Source: Phocaeicola massiliensis B84634 = Timone 84634 = DSM 17679 = JCM 13223
GTDB taxonomy: Bacteria > Bacteroidota > Bacteroidia > Bacteroidales > Bacteroidaceae
Assembly: GCF_000382445.1 (NCBI RefSeq)
Contig: NZ_KB905472.1
Coordinates: 1,937,283-2,001,282, forward strand
Length of the DNA: 64,000 nucleotides
Reading direction: 5' to 3'
In this document: positions 45,651 through 55,665 of the stretch, one piece after another
Layout of the letters: each line of letters starts with the position of its first letter
Position numbering within the stretch: the first letter of the stretch is position 1
Position numbers and translations under genes: made by a program
The notes under the pieces: generated by a model
Databases searched by the model: none
What the model was told of the DNA's origin: nothing
Seen by the model: only the letters and a program-made list of their open reading frames with translations

Positions 45651-45755
45651 AATTACAGAAAAGCATTAATCTATTTCTATATTTTGTTACCTTTGCATCT
45701 AAGATATTAAAAACAAAGATTGTTCAACCATATGGTAAGCATTCTATTTTCCGCC

Positions 45756-45786
45756 TTGACGCACATTATTCACAAACCTACCTTTG
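45756..45786 (+). promoter_or_regulatory. IS66 promoter
   Basis: A -33 TTG at 45756-45758 and a -7 box TACCTTTG at 45779-45786 lie 20 nt apart, just inside the left IS end, reading into tnpA. Confidence 0.6.
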
Positions 45787-45813
45787 CGCCATAACCAAAT
45801 AACAACAATGATT

Positions 45814-46182
45814 ATGGCGAAAGAAAAAGTAAACTATCAGGAGGTATATGACCTCTACCAGTTATGCAGCGAGACCAAGGATCTTCGCGAGTTCTGTGCG
45901 GATTATGGAGTAAACTACGACAAGTTCATGAACTGGCAACGTCATCAGCTTTGGAGCGAGAAGTTAGGCAAGACAGTTCAGGTTGATCAGCCCAAGGTTG
46001 CTAAAGTCCAGATAACCGGTAAACCTTGCAACAGTCCAACTGTTAAGATGGAAGTGAAACAACCGGAAGGCGAACCTCCTATTAAGTGGGTGAAACTGCA
46101 ATTGACATCTGGAGCGACATTGTTTCTGAGAAACACCAGCGTTCTTGATCTGAGTCTGTTGCTTAATAAAATGATAGGATGA
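45814..46182 (+). CDS. tnpA: IS66 accessory protein TnpA
   Basis: 122 aa from the ATG at 45814; ATG 45808 is an alternative. The N-terminal part (VYDLYQLCSETKDLREFCADYGVNYDKFMNWQRHQ) is a DNA-binding helix-turn-helix and the C-terminal WVKLQLTSGATLFLRNTSVLDLSLLLNKMI is typical of IS66 Orf1 in Bacteroidales. It is needed for transposition together with TnpB and TnpC. The next gene starts 1 nt after its stop. Confidence 0.85.
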   Translation: MAKEKVNYQEVYDLYQLCSETKDLREFCADYGVNYDKFMNWQRHQLWSEKLGKTVQVDQPKVAKVQITGKPCNSPTVKMEVKQPEGEPPIKWVKLQLTSGATLFLRNTSVLDLSLLLNKMIG

Positions 46183-46183
46183 T

Positions 46184-46528
46184 ATGCTTGGACTGAGTGC
46201 TAACCTGAACTATTACCTGTTCAACGGTAATGTGGATTTACGGAAAGGCATCTTCCGTTTGTGTGAAAGTATAAGGCAAGAGATGTCACTTGACCCTAGT
46301 GATGCGTCCAATGTATATATGTTCATGTCCCGTAACCGGAAGGTCGTCAAGATACTTCATTACGAACGCGGTTTTTATGTGCTTTACGAGAAACGTCCTG
46401 TCATTGGAAAGTTCAAGAAACCTGTGTTTGACGAGGTGTCAAAATGCTACCGGATACAGTGGTCTGACATGGCTTACCTGACGGAAAGTATCGTAGTCGA
46501 CAGAATGTATGTAACTCCTAAAGAATGA
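46184..46528 (+). CDS. tnpB: IS66 accessory protein TnpB (Orf2 family)
   Basis: 114 aa with the IS66 Orf2 hallmark: YYLFNGNVDLRKGIFRLCESIR near the N-terminus and VYMFMSRNRKVVKILHYERGFYVLYEKR in the centre. The function in transposition is not defined. It is complete and lies between tnpA and the transposase gene. Confidence 0.92.
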   Translation: MLGLSANLNYYLFNGNVDLRKGIFRLCESIRQEMSLDPSDASNVYMFMSRNRKVVKILHYERGFYVLYEKRPVIGKFKKPVFDEVSKCYRIQWSDMAYLTESIVVDRMYVTPKE

Positions 46529-46616
46529 ATAATAAGGCGTTGATTTACAATGGAATAATACAAAAATAATCGATAAAAAGTTTGCGTAACTGCCTGATTT
46601 TTCGTACCTTTATATC

Positions 46617-48398
46617 ATGATTGATGAAAGAGCATACGAGTTACTTTGCTGCCAGCTGGGTCTGGCGAATGAGGAAAAAGCAGGGCTTCGCAAACAGAAT
46701 AAAGAACTGATTGCGAGGCTTGAGTCTATTGAAAAATCCAACAAGGAGAACTCAAAAACTCTGATTGATACAATCAATGACCTCAAAGAATCCCTCGAAA
46801 AGCAATCAACCACGGTTGAACATTACAGGAAAGAAATGGAACTTATGAGGAAGCAGCTTGAAGCAAAAGACGAGGTGAACATGATGCTTGCAAACGAGAT
46901 ATCCAATCTCAGACTTCAGCTTGAAGACAGCAGGAAACACCGTTTCGGCCGTACATCTGAGCAAAGAAGGCTGCTGAACAACCGTAACATTGACAAGTCT
47001 GCAATGGAGAAGTCCGAATATGACGGTTCTGACAAGAAAGGTGATGATGATAATAAGGCCAATGGTAACGAAGCTGGTGGCAATACCTCTTCCGATAACG
47101 CAACAGCACAGAACAGCAAGCCTTCAAGAAGAAAGGAAACCGCACCACGTGCGGAAAAGACCAGGCTGAAGGTGGACAAGGTAGTGGTACATGAAATAGA
47201 AGACTATTACCAACTCCCGGATGGTGCAAGGCTTATGAACCGCAACGGAATGGCTGATGTGTGGGAATACAGGTTTATAGAACATGTGCGTGCCCATAAC
47301 GTGGAACATGTGTACAAGGTGGCAAGGGTAAAGCTTGCAGACGGCACTTTCACTAACACGATGGAGCATCCCTTGAAAAACCTTGGAGGAATCTTCTCTC
47401 CTGAACTGCTTGCCCGTCTGCTTTGTCTGAAATATGACTTCAGCATGCCTGAGAACAGACAGATAAGACTGCTTGCAAGAGAAGGCATCCATATAAGCAA
47501 TACCACGCTGAACAGCTATATCCACAACGGAATCTCCAGGCTTAGGGAGTTTATGGAAGATGTCTTCAAGAAGTTTGTACAACAGGCAAAATACCTTATG
47601 GTTGATGAGACTACCGAACTCGTTGGAGTTGAAACACCGGAAGGTAAGGCTTACAGGAGAAAGTACTTATGGGCTTTCTTTGCAAAGCATGTCAAGTTGG
47701 TTTATTATCATTACAATAACGGCAGCAGAGCATCTGATGTGGCAAAGACCTTCCTTGATCATTTTATGGGATCTATATCTACAGACGGATATACGGTTTA
47801 CAGAATGTATGACGGAGAAGGCTCAAAGGTGCTTCATATAGGATGCTGGACGCACTGCAGGAGGTTGTGGGTTGATGCTTTGCCATCAGACAGGACGGCG
47901 ATGGACATAATAGATTCTATCGGTGATTTATTCAGGAATGAAGACCTGTTCCGCACAATGAAACTCAGCAGTGAGAAGATAAAGGAAAAAAGACTTAAAC
48001 TTACGGGACCTGTTCTTGAACGTATACATCATAAGGTGGTCATGATGATGCAGGATGCGAAGATCATGGCTAACGAACTGATAAGAAAGGCTGCGAACTA
48101 CACGATAAACCAGTGGAAATCCTTGAGAAATATCCTCAAGGACGGTTCAGCGGAAATATCCAACAATCTCTGTGAGCAAAGAATGAAACCTGTAAAGCTG
48201 CTGCTCAAGAACTGTATGAATATAGGAAGTGAGGCAGCCGCAGAAAACTCGGCATTCATCTTCTCCCTGATAGAAAGCTGTAAGTTGAACGATATAGATC
48301 CTCAGGATTACCTGAAGCACTTGTTTGAATGTATTCTTCATGGTAAGGACTGCGACAAGAAGGCTCTTCTGCCATGTTTTTATAAATCGGAATGTTAA
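46617..48398 (+). CDS. tnpC: IS66 transposase TnpC
   Basis: 593 aa. A long N-terminal coiled coil (residues 10-110) is followed by a zinc-binding-like region, HRFGRTSEQRRL, and the DDE core: Asp in YLMVDETTE, Asp in STDGYTVYRMY, and Glu in NNLCEQRMKPVKL. It is intact, so the element may still be active. A possible promoter (TTTG 46581-46584, TACCTTTA 46605-46612) lies immediately before the ATG, so close that the transcript would be almost leaderless. Confidence 0.95.
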   Translation: MIDERAYELLCCQLGLANEEKAGLRKQNKELIARLESIEKSNKENSKTLIDTINDLKESLEKQSTTVEHYRKEMELMRKQLEAKDEVNMMLANEISNLRLQLEDSRKHRFGRTSEQRRLLNNRNIDKSAMEKSEYDGSDKKGDDDNKANGNEAGGNTSSDNATAQNSKPSRRKETAPRAEKTRLKVDKVVVHEIEDYYQLPDGARLMNRNGMADVWEYRFIEHVRAHNVEHVYKVARVKLADGTFTNTMEHPLKNLGGIFSPELLARLLCLKYDFSMPENRQIRLLAREGIHISNTTLNSYIHNGISRLREFMEDVFKKFVQQAKYLMVDETTELVGVETPEGKAYRRKYLWAFFAKHVKLVYYHYNNGSRASDVAKTFLDHFMGSISTDGYTVYRMYDGEGSKVLHIGCWTHCRRLWVDALPSDRTAMDIIDSIGDLFRNEDLFRTMKLSSEKIKEKRLKLTGPVLERIHHKVVMMMQDAKIMANELIRKAANYTINQWKSLRNILKDGSAEISNNLCEQRMKPVKLLLKNCMNIGSEAAAENSAFIFSLIESCKLNDIDPQDYLKHLFECILHGKDCDKKALLPCFYKSEC

Positions 48399-48427
48399 AA
48401 CTAAACTATTTTCTTACGGACATTTTT

Positions 48428-48458
48428 ATTTTATCGGCTGAAAAACAGCCGATAAAAT
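48428..48458 (+). terminator. IS66 internal terminator hairpin
   Basis: Two perfect 13-nt arms (ATTTTATCGGCTG and CAGCCGATAAAAT) with an AAAAA loop lie 30 nt after the transposase stop. Confidence 0.8.
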
Positions 48459-48676
48459 TGTCGTAGCGGAAAATAGAATGGTTACAACCATATGAAATGG
48501 CAATTGTGCATATAGCTACGCATAATAAATAGCATTCTCAATTCAAGCTATTGTTAATATACAGGCTTATAATACAGGTCTGTGCTTCTTTATTTTGCCA
48601 TTATATCAAATAATTACTTTACAAATAAGTTATGTCACCAGCTGACAGAACTTGTTGTATTTTATCATGTTGAACA

Positions 48677-49966
48677 ATGAATTATACATATAAAAACATA
48701 TGGCTCATCAACTTTCCGGTTATGATGAGCATCCTTATCGAACAACTTATTAATATAACTGATGCTATCTTCTTAGGTCATGTTGGTGAAATAGAATTAG
48801 GAGCATCCGCACTCACCGGAAGCTGGTATCTTGCCATTTATATGCTCGGTTTCGGATTCAGTATAGGTTTACAGGTTGTCATTGCACGGCGTAATGGCGA
48901 GCAGCAATATTCAGAAACAGGTAGGGCATTCTTTCAAGGATTACTTTTTCTGTCGGGTTTAGCAGTTCTACTATGCAGTATTTCGAAAACAATATCTCCC
49001 ATGATTCTGAGCAATCTGATTGCATCTGAGAAAGTATATTTTGCTGTTATTGATTATCTGGACTGGCGCATTTGGGGATTAATGTTTTCTTTTCCTTTTC
49101 TTGCATTGCGATCTCTCCTGGTCGGTATCACACTTACAAAACCTCTTAACAAAGCTGCCTTTACTGCCGTATTGGTGAATATACCTTGTAATTGGCTTCT
49201 CATATTTTATTTCGATATGGGAATAGCCGGTGCTGCAATAGCATCTTCATTTGCAGAATTATGCTCATTGATAATATTGTCAATCCATGTTTTACGAAAA
49301 ATGGATAGAAAGGTTTATGGTCTGAACTGGAAATTTGATAAAAACATATTCCATCATGTCTGTTGTGTTTCTATCTGGAGTATGTTCAATCCATTTATTG
49401 GAGTAGCCTCATGGTTCGCCTTCTTCGTAGCCATTGAGCATTTGGGAGAATTAGAACTGGCAGCAACAAATGTCATACGCAGTATATCCACCTTTTTTTT
49501 CGTCATTGTCAATTCACTGGCAGCAACTACCGGCTCATTGGTAAGTAATCTGTTGGGAGCAGGACAAAAGAATCAGGTTTTCCCGTTATGTAACCGGGTT
49601 ATCCGTTTAGGGTATTCCGTGGGAATCCCACTTATTATCCTTTTTATAATCTGTTTCAATCCGCTTTTCAAAATTTATTCTGGTAATGAGAGCCTGATAC
49701 AAATAGCACGGCTGCCATTTACAGTAGCCCTGTTGAATTATGCTTTTGCCTTACCTGGTTATGTATATATGAACGCCGTCACCGGGACAGGTGCCACACG
49801 TACAACCTTCATTTTTCAGACTGTAATCATTATAGCCTATCAGATTTATTTATGGGCGATAAGCTATTTCAGCACATCCCTGTCTATATATTGGACAGCA
49901 GAATATTTATATGTGATATTGCTTGGAGGACTTTCCATTATCTATCTAAAATGCAAAAACTATTAA
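48677..49966 (+). CDS. MATE-family efflux transporter
   Basis: 429 aa, about 12 hydrophobic segments in two halves, as usual for MATE (NorM/DinF) proteins. The first helix region (IWLINFPVMMSILIEQLINITDAIFLGHVGEIELGASAL) carries the family signature, and the second half repeats it (LELAATNVIRSISTFFFVIVNSLAATTGSLVSNLLGAG). It exports drugs or metabolites with Na+ or H+ exchange; substrate not predictable. It lies 13 nt before an acetyltransferase gene, so the two form one operon ended by the terminator at 50632. Confidence 0.92.
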   Translation: MNYTYKNIWLINFPVMMSILIEQLINITDAIFLGHVGEIELGASALTGSWYLAIYMLGFGFSIGLQVVIARRNGEQQYSETGRAFFQGLLFLSGLAVLLCSISKTISPMILSNLIASEKVYFAVIDYLDWRIWGLMFSFPFLALRSLLVGITLTKPLNKAAFTAVLVNIPCNWLLIFYFDMGIAGAAIASSFAELCSLIILSIHVLRKMDRKVYGLNWKFDKNIFHHVCCVSIWSMFNPFIGVASWFAFFVAIEHLGELELAATNVIRSISTFFFVIVNSLAATTGSLVSNLLGAGQKNQVFPLCNRVIRLGYSVGIPLIILFIICFNPLFKIYSGNESLIQIARLPFTVALLNYAFALPGYVYMNAVTGTGATRTTFIFQTVIIIAYQIYLWAISYFSTSLSIYWTAEYLYVILLGGLSIIYLKCKNY

Positions 49967-49979
49967 TCGTTTGAATCCC

Positions 49980-50612
49980 ATGATGAAAAAAATATATCCT
50001 CGTACAGGAGATACACAGACTGTTTACCTAAATGCTGTTGTAAAAGACCCGTCTATTGAAGTCGGCGATTATACGATCTATAATGATTTTGTATCCAATC
50101 CGCTACTTTTTGAACAGAATAATGTACTGTATCATTATCCAATCAATCACGAGCGATTGATAATAGGTAAATTCTGCTCCATTGCTTGCGGCACAAAGTT
50201 TCTGTTCAATTGTGCCAACCATACATTAAAATCTCTATCAACCTATACATTCCCTTTGTTTTATGAGGATTGGAATTTGGAGAAATCCAATGTTTCAGAT
50301 GCATGGGATAACAAAGGAGATATCATAATAGGTAATGATGTATGGATAGGTTATGAAGCAATTATAATGGCTGGGGTACATATCGGAGATGGAGCAATCA
50401 TTGCCACCCGAGCTGTTGTCACTAAAGACATACCACCTTATACCATAGTAGGCGGTATTCCTGCCAACCCGATCAGGAAGCGTTTCAGCGATGATATTAT
50501 TCAAAAATTGGAAATACTGAAATGGTGGGACTGGCCTATTGAAAAAATCCATCAAAAATTACCTTACATTCTCAATGGTGACATCAGCAACTTATTTGAT
50601 AATAGAAAGTAA
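49980..50612 (+). CDS. Vat/CatB-like xenobiotic acetyltransferase (left-handed beta-helix)
   Basis: 210 aa from ATG 49980; a TTG at 49971 is less likely. It follows the Vat/CatB pattern closely: MKKIYPRTGD start, VGDYTIYNDF, LYHYPI, IGKFCSIACGTKFLFNCANHTL (with the catalytic His in the NH motif), then hexapeptide repeats IIIGNDVWIGYEAIIMAGVHIGDGAIIATRAVV and IVGGIPANPIRKRF, and a C-terminal WWDWPIEKI. Related enzymes acetylate streptogramin A or chloramphenicol, but many chromosomal relatives have unknown substrates, so resistance is only possible. Confidence 0.87.
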   Translation: MMKKIYPRTGDTQTVYLNAVVKDPSIEVGDYTIYNDFVSNPLLFEQNNVLYHYPINHERLIIGKFCSIACGTKFLFNCANHTLKSLSTYTFPLFYEDWNLEKSNVSDAWDNKGDIIIGNDVWIGYEAIIMAGVHIGDGAIIATRAVVTKDIPPYTIVGGIPANPIRKRFSDDIIQKLEILKWWDWPIEKIHQKLPYILNGDISNLFDNRK

Positions 50613-50631
50613 AGAATTGTCCAAATTTAAA

Positions 50632-50672
50632 ACCTAAAAGAGTGTAATTCGCAGGGAAACACTCTTTTAGGT
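50632..50672 (+). terminator. Terminator of the MATE-acetyltransferase operon
   Basis: Two perfect 14-nt arms (ACCTAAAAGAGTGT 50632-50645, ACACTCTTTTAGGT 50659-50672) lie 20 nt after the acetyltransferase stop. Confidence 0.8.
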
Positions 50673-50899
50673 ATTGGGAATCAATTCATCAGGTGATCAT
50701 TTGCAAAAATATATCCTATTTGGTCAGAATTTATCCCGGTTACTCCTATTTCCACGTCAATATTGGTATGCAAGTATCCATATATACAGGCATCAGTCCT
50801 ATCGCCCTAATGGTACGCAACTTCCACCTGGTAGGCAAATGATAGGTAACCACCACGATATGGTTTGCTATACTTTTCTCGATTTTTTTGCAGATAAAG
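50673..50899. other. Non-coding stretch after the acetyltransferase terminator
   Basis: No supported gene and no obvious repeat. An 83-codon plus-strand frame begins at 50674, but its product is unlike any protein I know and overlaps the minus-strand remnant that follows. Confidence 0.4.
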
Positions 50900-51064
50900 T
50901 CAAGAGGCCTCGTACATCCGGTTGAACTCCTCCACCTGCAACAGCTTCCCGTCAAACTTAATCTGACGGAAGTCGTTCATACCTTTCCACACAAAATACT
51001 CATCATCCGGGTTGATATGTGATCAAAACATAGTCAGAACAAAATCAGCATCATTGATGCGGAA
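50900..51064 (-). pseudogene. Fragment of an unknown accessory gene
   Basis: On the minus strand the frame FRINDADFVLTMF, stop, SHINPDDEYFVWKGMNDFR... VEEFNRMYEAS, stop (50900) looks like real protein sequence interrupted by a TGA around 51020. No start codon in good context. It is a decayed remnant of unknown identity, possibly from an earlier mobile element. Confidence 0.4.
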
Positions 51065-51106
51065 TATATAGAGAATTATTAGAAATCAAATTGATTTACA
51101 ATTTCT

Positions 51107-52000
51107 TTAGTATGCACAATTTTCAATGTATCCTTCCTGTTCATACACCCTACCATAGTGATGAATCATTTCAACCAACCCATTCAAACGTGAATCTATA
51201 ATATTCAGATTTTTATATCTAAGATATTGAGTATCATACAGTCCCGCATTTCCAGATTTCAACCTCTCTTCTATATCTTCAGGAATAAGGAAACCTGCTC
51301 TGTCGCCCAAAAATTTATAAAACTCTGACTGATATATACATATACCTGCCAGATCAAAATCTCCGAAATGTATATATCTATTAGGAATTTTGATAAGCCA
51401 TTCCCTTAAATCCGCCGACTGAGGGTATCTGGAGACAAACAAAACTTTATTATCTCCAAACAGATATTTCTGACTCCGTATACGACAGAAGTTTTCACCA
51501 TTTTCCACTCCCACCACTATCACGTCTGACGGTATATAAAATTCATCGGGGTTTTGTATGAAAACAGCACTTCCTTCCGGAGGGGATATAACAAACTCAC
51601 TATTCCTTATTCTTGCATGAATAGGTTCGTAACAGTTGACAAGAAAACCCCTGAAAGTTCGAAGCTTTACAGTTTTGGAGTCGCCGGTTTCCTGCACAAG
51701 CGTACTGCGCTGCAAGTCTTTGTTATCGCCAGAAAAGATTTCAATCCATCTTTCGAGAGAAGTGCCGGATGTATAATTATCTGAAATATATCTGCTGAAT
51801 GCCACAGAATCCGTAAGGCGATAGGAAATTCTGCTGCCACTGGTTATTCCGGTTATAAGACCCTCTATCCTAAATTCATCAACTATCCATCGCGGAAGTG
51901 AGCTTGAAGGAAGAGTTCTTCCTTCAAGCATATAAAGCAACTTTTTTGCAATAGATATTGTAAATCGTTTTTTGTTTATATCCATATTATTACAAGACAT
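51107..52000 (-). CDS. jetD: Wadjet JetD-like TOPRIM nuclease subunit
   Basis: 297 aa. The C-terminal half holds a TOPRIM-like site: VIVVGVENGENF (catalytic Glu) and YIHFGDFDLAGI (DxD), as in JetD and topoisomerase VI-type folds. The N-terminal half is a winged-helix-like DNA-binding region. In Wadjet, JetD cleaves plasmid DNA after JetABC has extruded it as a loop. It starts 2 nt after jetC. The protein is shorter than some JetD types; the Wadjet subtype cannot be fixed by eye. Confidence 0.82.
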   Translation of the reverse strand: MSCNNMDINKKRFTISIAKKLLYMLEGRTLPSSSLPRWIVDEFRIEGLITGITSGSRISYRLTDSVAFSRYISDNYTSGTSLERWIEIFSGDNKDLQRSTLVQETGDSKTVKLRTFRGFLVNCYEPIHARIRNSEFVISPPEGSAVFIQNPDEFYIPSDVIVVGVENGENFCRIRSQKYLFGDNKVLFVSRYPQSADLREWLIKIPNRYIHFGDFDLAGICIYQSEFYKFLGDRAGFLIPEDIEERLKSGNAGLYDTQYLRYKNLNIIDSRLNGLVEMIHHYGRVYEQEGYIENCAY

Positions 52001-52002
52001 TT

Positions 52003-55000
52003 TTATTTCCGTGTAAGCAATGACACCACCCTTGTATTGCTTTTCGCATCTTTGCTTAACAGATAAGTATATTTATAATCCTCAACATTATAAGTGGTAG
52101 GCGAACTGTTGATAAGTAATATGTTGCGGCAATTGGCAAATTCAAGTATGCCTTTCACATTATTAGGATGCAACTTACCGATTTCATCCATCATACAATG
52201 CACCTTGAAATCTCCGAATTTCCTTGAGACTTTTTCCTTGAAAACATTGATAAGCATGATGTTCACCATAGCCTTAACCAGTATGTCTGTACCATCGGAA
52301 CCTACATTCGCTATTTTCTCTACCCAGCCTGTGTCGTTATCATTTTCGATAATGCGGAACTGCAGATTAAAGGTATCAGAAACGACAAGACTCTTTCTGG
52401 AAGGCTCATCCTTTAGCAGTTTGCTGAAAGCATTAAGATATTTTACAGCCCTGAGATTCACGTTCTCGCGCGAATCCTGTGAGAATAAGTCCATTCCACC
52501 CATGTTGAAGGTGTTCTCATCATTGAAATTCTTTATTTCTATAAGAAGCTGCATAAGCTTGTCGTTACTCGGCAAAGGCCTGAGTTCGATACTGCGGATA
52601 ACTCCTGCGAAATTACGTTTGACAAAATCGTCATTAATATCTTTAATGGTCTTATTAATAAGACTTTCGCTTTGGGTAAGTTCTCCTGTTTCCTTTGATA
52701 TGCGTCTTATTATGTTTACGTACCTTTCACTTATGCGGTTCTGGTATTCGGTAATTTTATTGTTTTCCACAAACTCACATAAATTGGATGCAAAATCCAT
52801 GTAATCGGAATCACACGACAATGACTGAGGGAAACTGAAAGTATTTCTTGCAGTAAAATTACTGTTAAACAGATTGATCGATTTCTTGAAATTCTCAGTA
52901 TCCTTGCCAAGAGAAACAATCAGACTTTTCAGCTCTTCCACTATCTTACCGCAAGGTTTATTGGTAGGAAGTTCTTCGGGAGTGTACGACTCCGGCGGAC
53001 AGAAGCCTTCATCTTTGCGGAAATTCTCAAGAACGGAAAGATCGTTCTTTATGGCATCACGTTCGGCTGTCTTTTCCTTTATACTGTTTTTTACAGTTTC
53101 ATACTGACCGGTGAGCTTGTTTTTCCGCAATGCGTATTTTTCTTCAAGCTCATCTAAATGCATCTCATTGTTCTTCTTGTTGTCGCGCAACTCCGGCTCA
53201 CGATCAAACAGTTCTCTCTTATCTTTTTCATAATTCCACACAAACGACTGTTTTTGCGATATATAATCCAACTCAGACTTTATAGCATCAATTTTTGATT
53301 TATAGGAATTTATAACCGATGTATCAGCTCCCTTACCGTTTAACTCCTCATTCTGCAACTTGTGAAGTTCTTTTTTTCTGTTATCCATATCCATACGCCG
53401 GTCGGACAGTTCCTTGTGTACTGCCTGTATCTCAACATCAACAGCACTGCGTTCTTTCTTTTCCGCCTTTCTCTGCTCGTCAGAAATCTGAAGAATCCGC
53501 TTTTCCCTTTCCTGTTTCAGAAGTTCTTCATTGTTACAACATTTTTGTCTTTCCTTTTCCTTGCCTCCAATAAATGTTTCTATCTCCTCAATCCTGTTTC
53601 TTTTCCACTCCGATTCTTTGCGTTCCCATGAAGCCTGTTCTGCCTTAATATTCTTTATCTGAAGAGGATATTGCTGTAACTGGATTTCAAGAAGATGCCT
53701 TTCGCCCGATATGGCTGAAATCTGTTTTCTGTACTTATTCTTTATCTCTTCAGTACGCTTTGTTTTTTCTTCATTCAGAAGGCTTATTTTTCTCGTATAT
53801 TCATCTCTTTCGGAAGATTTGGCCTTAAATTCAGCTTTAAGCTGTTCCGGGGAGCGTAACTCACGCTGCACTTCAGCTAAATTAATTTTTACGCCATAGA
53901 AAGAGCTTTCCCCATCGGTTGAGAGTTCAGGAGAAAGATTCTGATTATAGAGTATAAGTTTTTCATCGGCAATCTTACCTATACTTTCCTGCCATCCTGA
54001 CCTGTTCTTGTCGAGCCACTCGCAAAAAGAGCCTTTGCTGTTGTTTATCAGGACATTCAACGATTCTATTTCTGTGTCCACCTGTTTCCTGCAGCGTAAA
54101 ATCTCATCAATTTTCGCATCATACTCTTTTTCAACTACCATAGTTTCCGCATCCGACTTCTGTCTAAGGCGGTCGCACTCCAACTTCAGACGGTCGACTT
54201 TCACAGCGGTATCCTTTTCTTCGGAAGATATGTTTCTCAACCGTTCCTCACAGTCACCTATCTCCTCCTTGAAATGAACAGTACACTCAACCCTTGTTTT
54301 CTGTTGTTTCCAGTTGGATATTTCTTCCAGCAACTGCTCCTTGCTGTCGGCTAGTGTTTTAAGTTTCTCTTCATAAACAGAGCGTATTTCTTCAGTCTGA
54401 CTGTTGCTTTTCTTTGTCAATTCTGAAATCCTTTTACCAAGTTCATCTTTAAGGCATAATACCCTTTTGTTGATTTCATTCTCAAATCTTGCAAGATCGG
54501 CATCAATGCCCTGTTCCATCAAAGAGTATTTGCTTATTACATCCCGGTATGTACTCGTGAGTTCATTATATACCTTATTCAGAGACTCCAGTTCGTATTT
54601 CAGTGCCGGTTCCCTATTTACTCTTGATATAACCTCATCAATGTGTTCCTGTTCATAATATTTACGCTTTTCCCTTATCTTCTTAAGGTCAGATTCTATA
54701 ATGCCGCTTAACTTTACAAGTTTGTCGCGCTCACTGTCAAACTTGTATTTTTCTTCCCCAAGTAAACGTGTAAATCGTTCGGCTTCCTCTTTAAGTTGCA
54801 GAAGCAGTTCCTCCAATTCGGGAAATTTCAGACGTGCCACCCTTTCAGAGTAGTTGAGCTGCTGTCTTCCGTTTTTAATCTGCTTTTCAGCAAACAAAAG
54901 CATTCTATAACCTTTTATTACTGTATCGGCCTGTTTTCTGACAGGTACCACACCATTCTTATCCTGCTTTATCCACAACATTACATCGGAATATTCCTGT

Positions 55001-55665
55001 TCGAAAGTCTCTATCTGATTCCGATAATAACTCAGGTCGACAACAAACTCATTATCATCCATTGACTGTATGATGGTATCCTTGATAAAATCGGCATCAA
55101 GCTTTGAGTTAAGGAATACATTCTGAATTGTACGCGGTATATTCTGATATCGCGAACTCTCTACAATTGCATACTTACGGAACTGAAGCAAATCCGGCTT
55201 TCTGTTGTTGCCGAATATTATATCACGAAACATATCATAGCCTGTAACCAGCGACGACACATTTGCACCCAATTCCGACACTCTTGTACGAATCACACTC
55301 CAGTCGGCCGAGACCTCGTTTTTGCCGTCAACAAACCACTCCTTACTATATGGAGCATCAATAAAGCGGAAAGCAGCCCTGCCCATCGACTTTGTTACAA
55401 CTATGGTATAAGCACCGTTTTCGCGCATTACTTCATAAACTATATATGAGTTGGCAAACGGAAGATAGAAAGAATCAAAATTTTTCTTTTCTTTCGGTAT
55501 ACCCAATCTGAGTTTGTCTGCATTATAGAAAAACAAGACAGCCCGCAGAAGGGTACTTTTACCTACTCCCTGAGTACCAATAAAATGTACATTGCCGTCC
55601 AGCTTCACTTCAGCATACGGTACATGTGCGCTGTTCAGAAATATTATCTTATTGAGATATCTCAT
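52003..55665 (-). CDS. jetC: Wadjet JetC-like SMC (MukB-type) ATPase
   Basis: 1220 aa. The N-terminal ATPase lobe has Walker A GTQGVGKST (30-38). Residues ~270-950 are long coiled coils. The C-terminal lobe has the signature NVGSDGTDILVKAM and Walker B VHCMMDEIGKL. This is the SMC-like JetC that forms a loop-extruding motor with JetA and JetB and recognises circular plasmid DNA. It overlaps jetB by 17 nt. Confidence 0.92.
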   Translation of the reverse strand: MRYLNKIIFLNSAHVPYAEVKLDGNVHFIGTQGVGKSTLLRAVLFFYNADKLRLGIPKEKKNFDSFYLPFANSYIVYEVMRENGAYTIVVTKSMGRAAFRFIDAPYSKEWFVDGKNEVSADWSVIRTRVSELGANVSSLVTGYDMFRDIIFGNNRKPDLLQFRKYAIVESSRYQNIPRTIQNVFLNSKLDADFIKDTIIQSMDDNEFVVDLSYYRNQIETFEQEYSDVMLWIKQDKNGVVPVRKQADTVIKGYRMLLFAEKQIKNGRQQLNYSERVARLKFPELEELLLQLKEEAERFTRLLGEEKYKFDSERDKLVKLSGIIESDLKKIREKRKYYEQEHIDEVISRVNREPALKYELESLNKVYNELTSTYRDVISKYSLMEQGIDADLARFENEINKRVLCLKDELGKRISELTKKSNSQTEEIRSVYEEKLKTLADSKEQLLEEISNWKQQKTRVECTVHFKEEIGDCEERLRNISSEEKDTAVKVDRLKLECDRLRQKSDAETMVVEKEYDAKIDEILRCRKQVDTEIESLNVLINNSKGSFCEWLDKNRSGWQESIGKIADEKLILYNQNLSPELSTDGESSFYGVKINLAEVQRELRSPEQLKAEFKAKSSERDEYTRKISLLNEEKTKRTEEIKNKYRKQISAISGERHLLEIQLQQYPLQIKNIKAEQASWERKESEWKRNRIEEIETFIGGKEKERQKCCNNEELLKQEREKRILQISDEQRKAEKKERSAVDVEIQAVHKELSDRRMDMDNRKKELHKLQNEELNGKGADTSVINSYKSKIDAIKSELDYISQKQSFVWNYEKDKRELFDREPELRDNKKNNEMHLDELEEKYALRKNKLTGQYETVKNSIKEKTAERDAIKNDLSVLENFRKDEGFCPPESYTPEELPTNKPCGKIVEELKSLIVSLGKDTENFKKSINLFNSNFTARNTFSFPQSLSCDSDYMDFASNLCEFVENNKITEYQNRISERYVNIIRRISKETGELTQSESLINKTIKDINDDFVKRNFAGVIRSIELRPLPSNDKLMQLLIEIKNFNDENTFNMGGMDLFSQDSRENVNLRAVKYLNAFSKLLKDEPSRKSLVVSDTFNLQFRIIENDNDTGWVEKIANVGSDGTDILVKAMVNIMLINVFKEKVSRKFGDFKVHCMMDEIGKLHPNNVKGILEFANCRNILLINSSPTTYNVEDYKYTYLLSKDAKSNTRVVSLLTRK

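Larger units (their letters stand above)
45735..48485 (+). mobile_element. IS66-family insertion sequence, complete
   Basis: The left end GTAAGCATTCTATTTTCCGC (45735) and the complement of the right end (GTAACCATTCTATTTTCCGC at 48485) are imperfect terminal inverted repeats starting with GTAA, as in IS66. Between them are the three IS66 genes in the standard order. CAACCATATG lies at both junctions (45725-45734 and 48485-48494), an 8-10 bp target duplication (IS66 makes 8 bp). The element is about 2.75 kb, full length and apparently intact. Confidence 0.93.
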
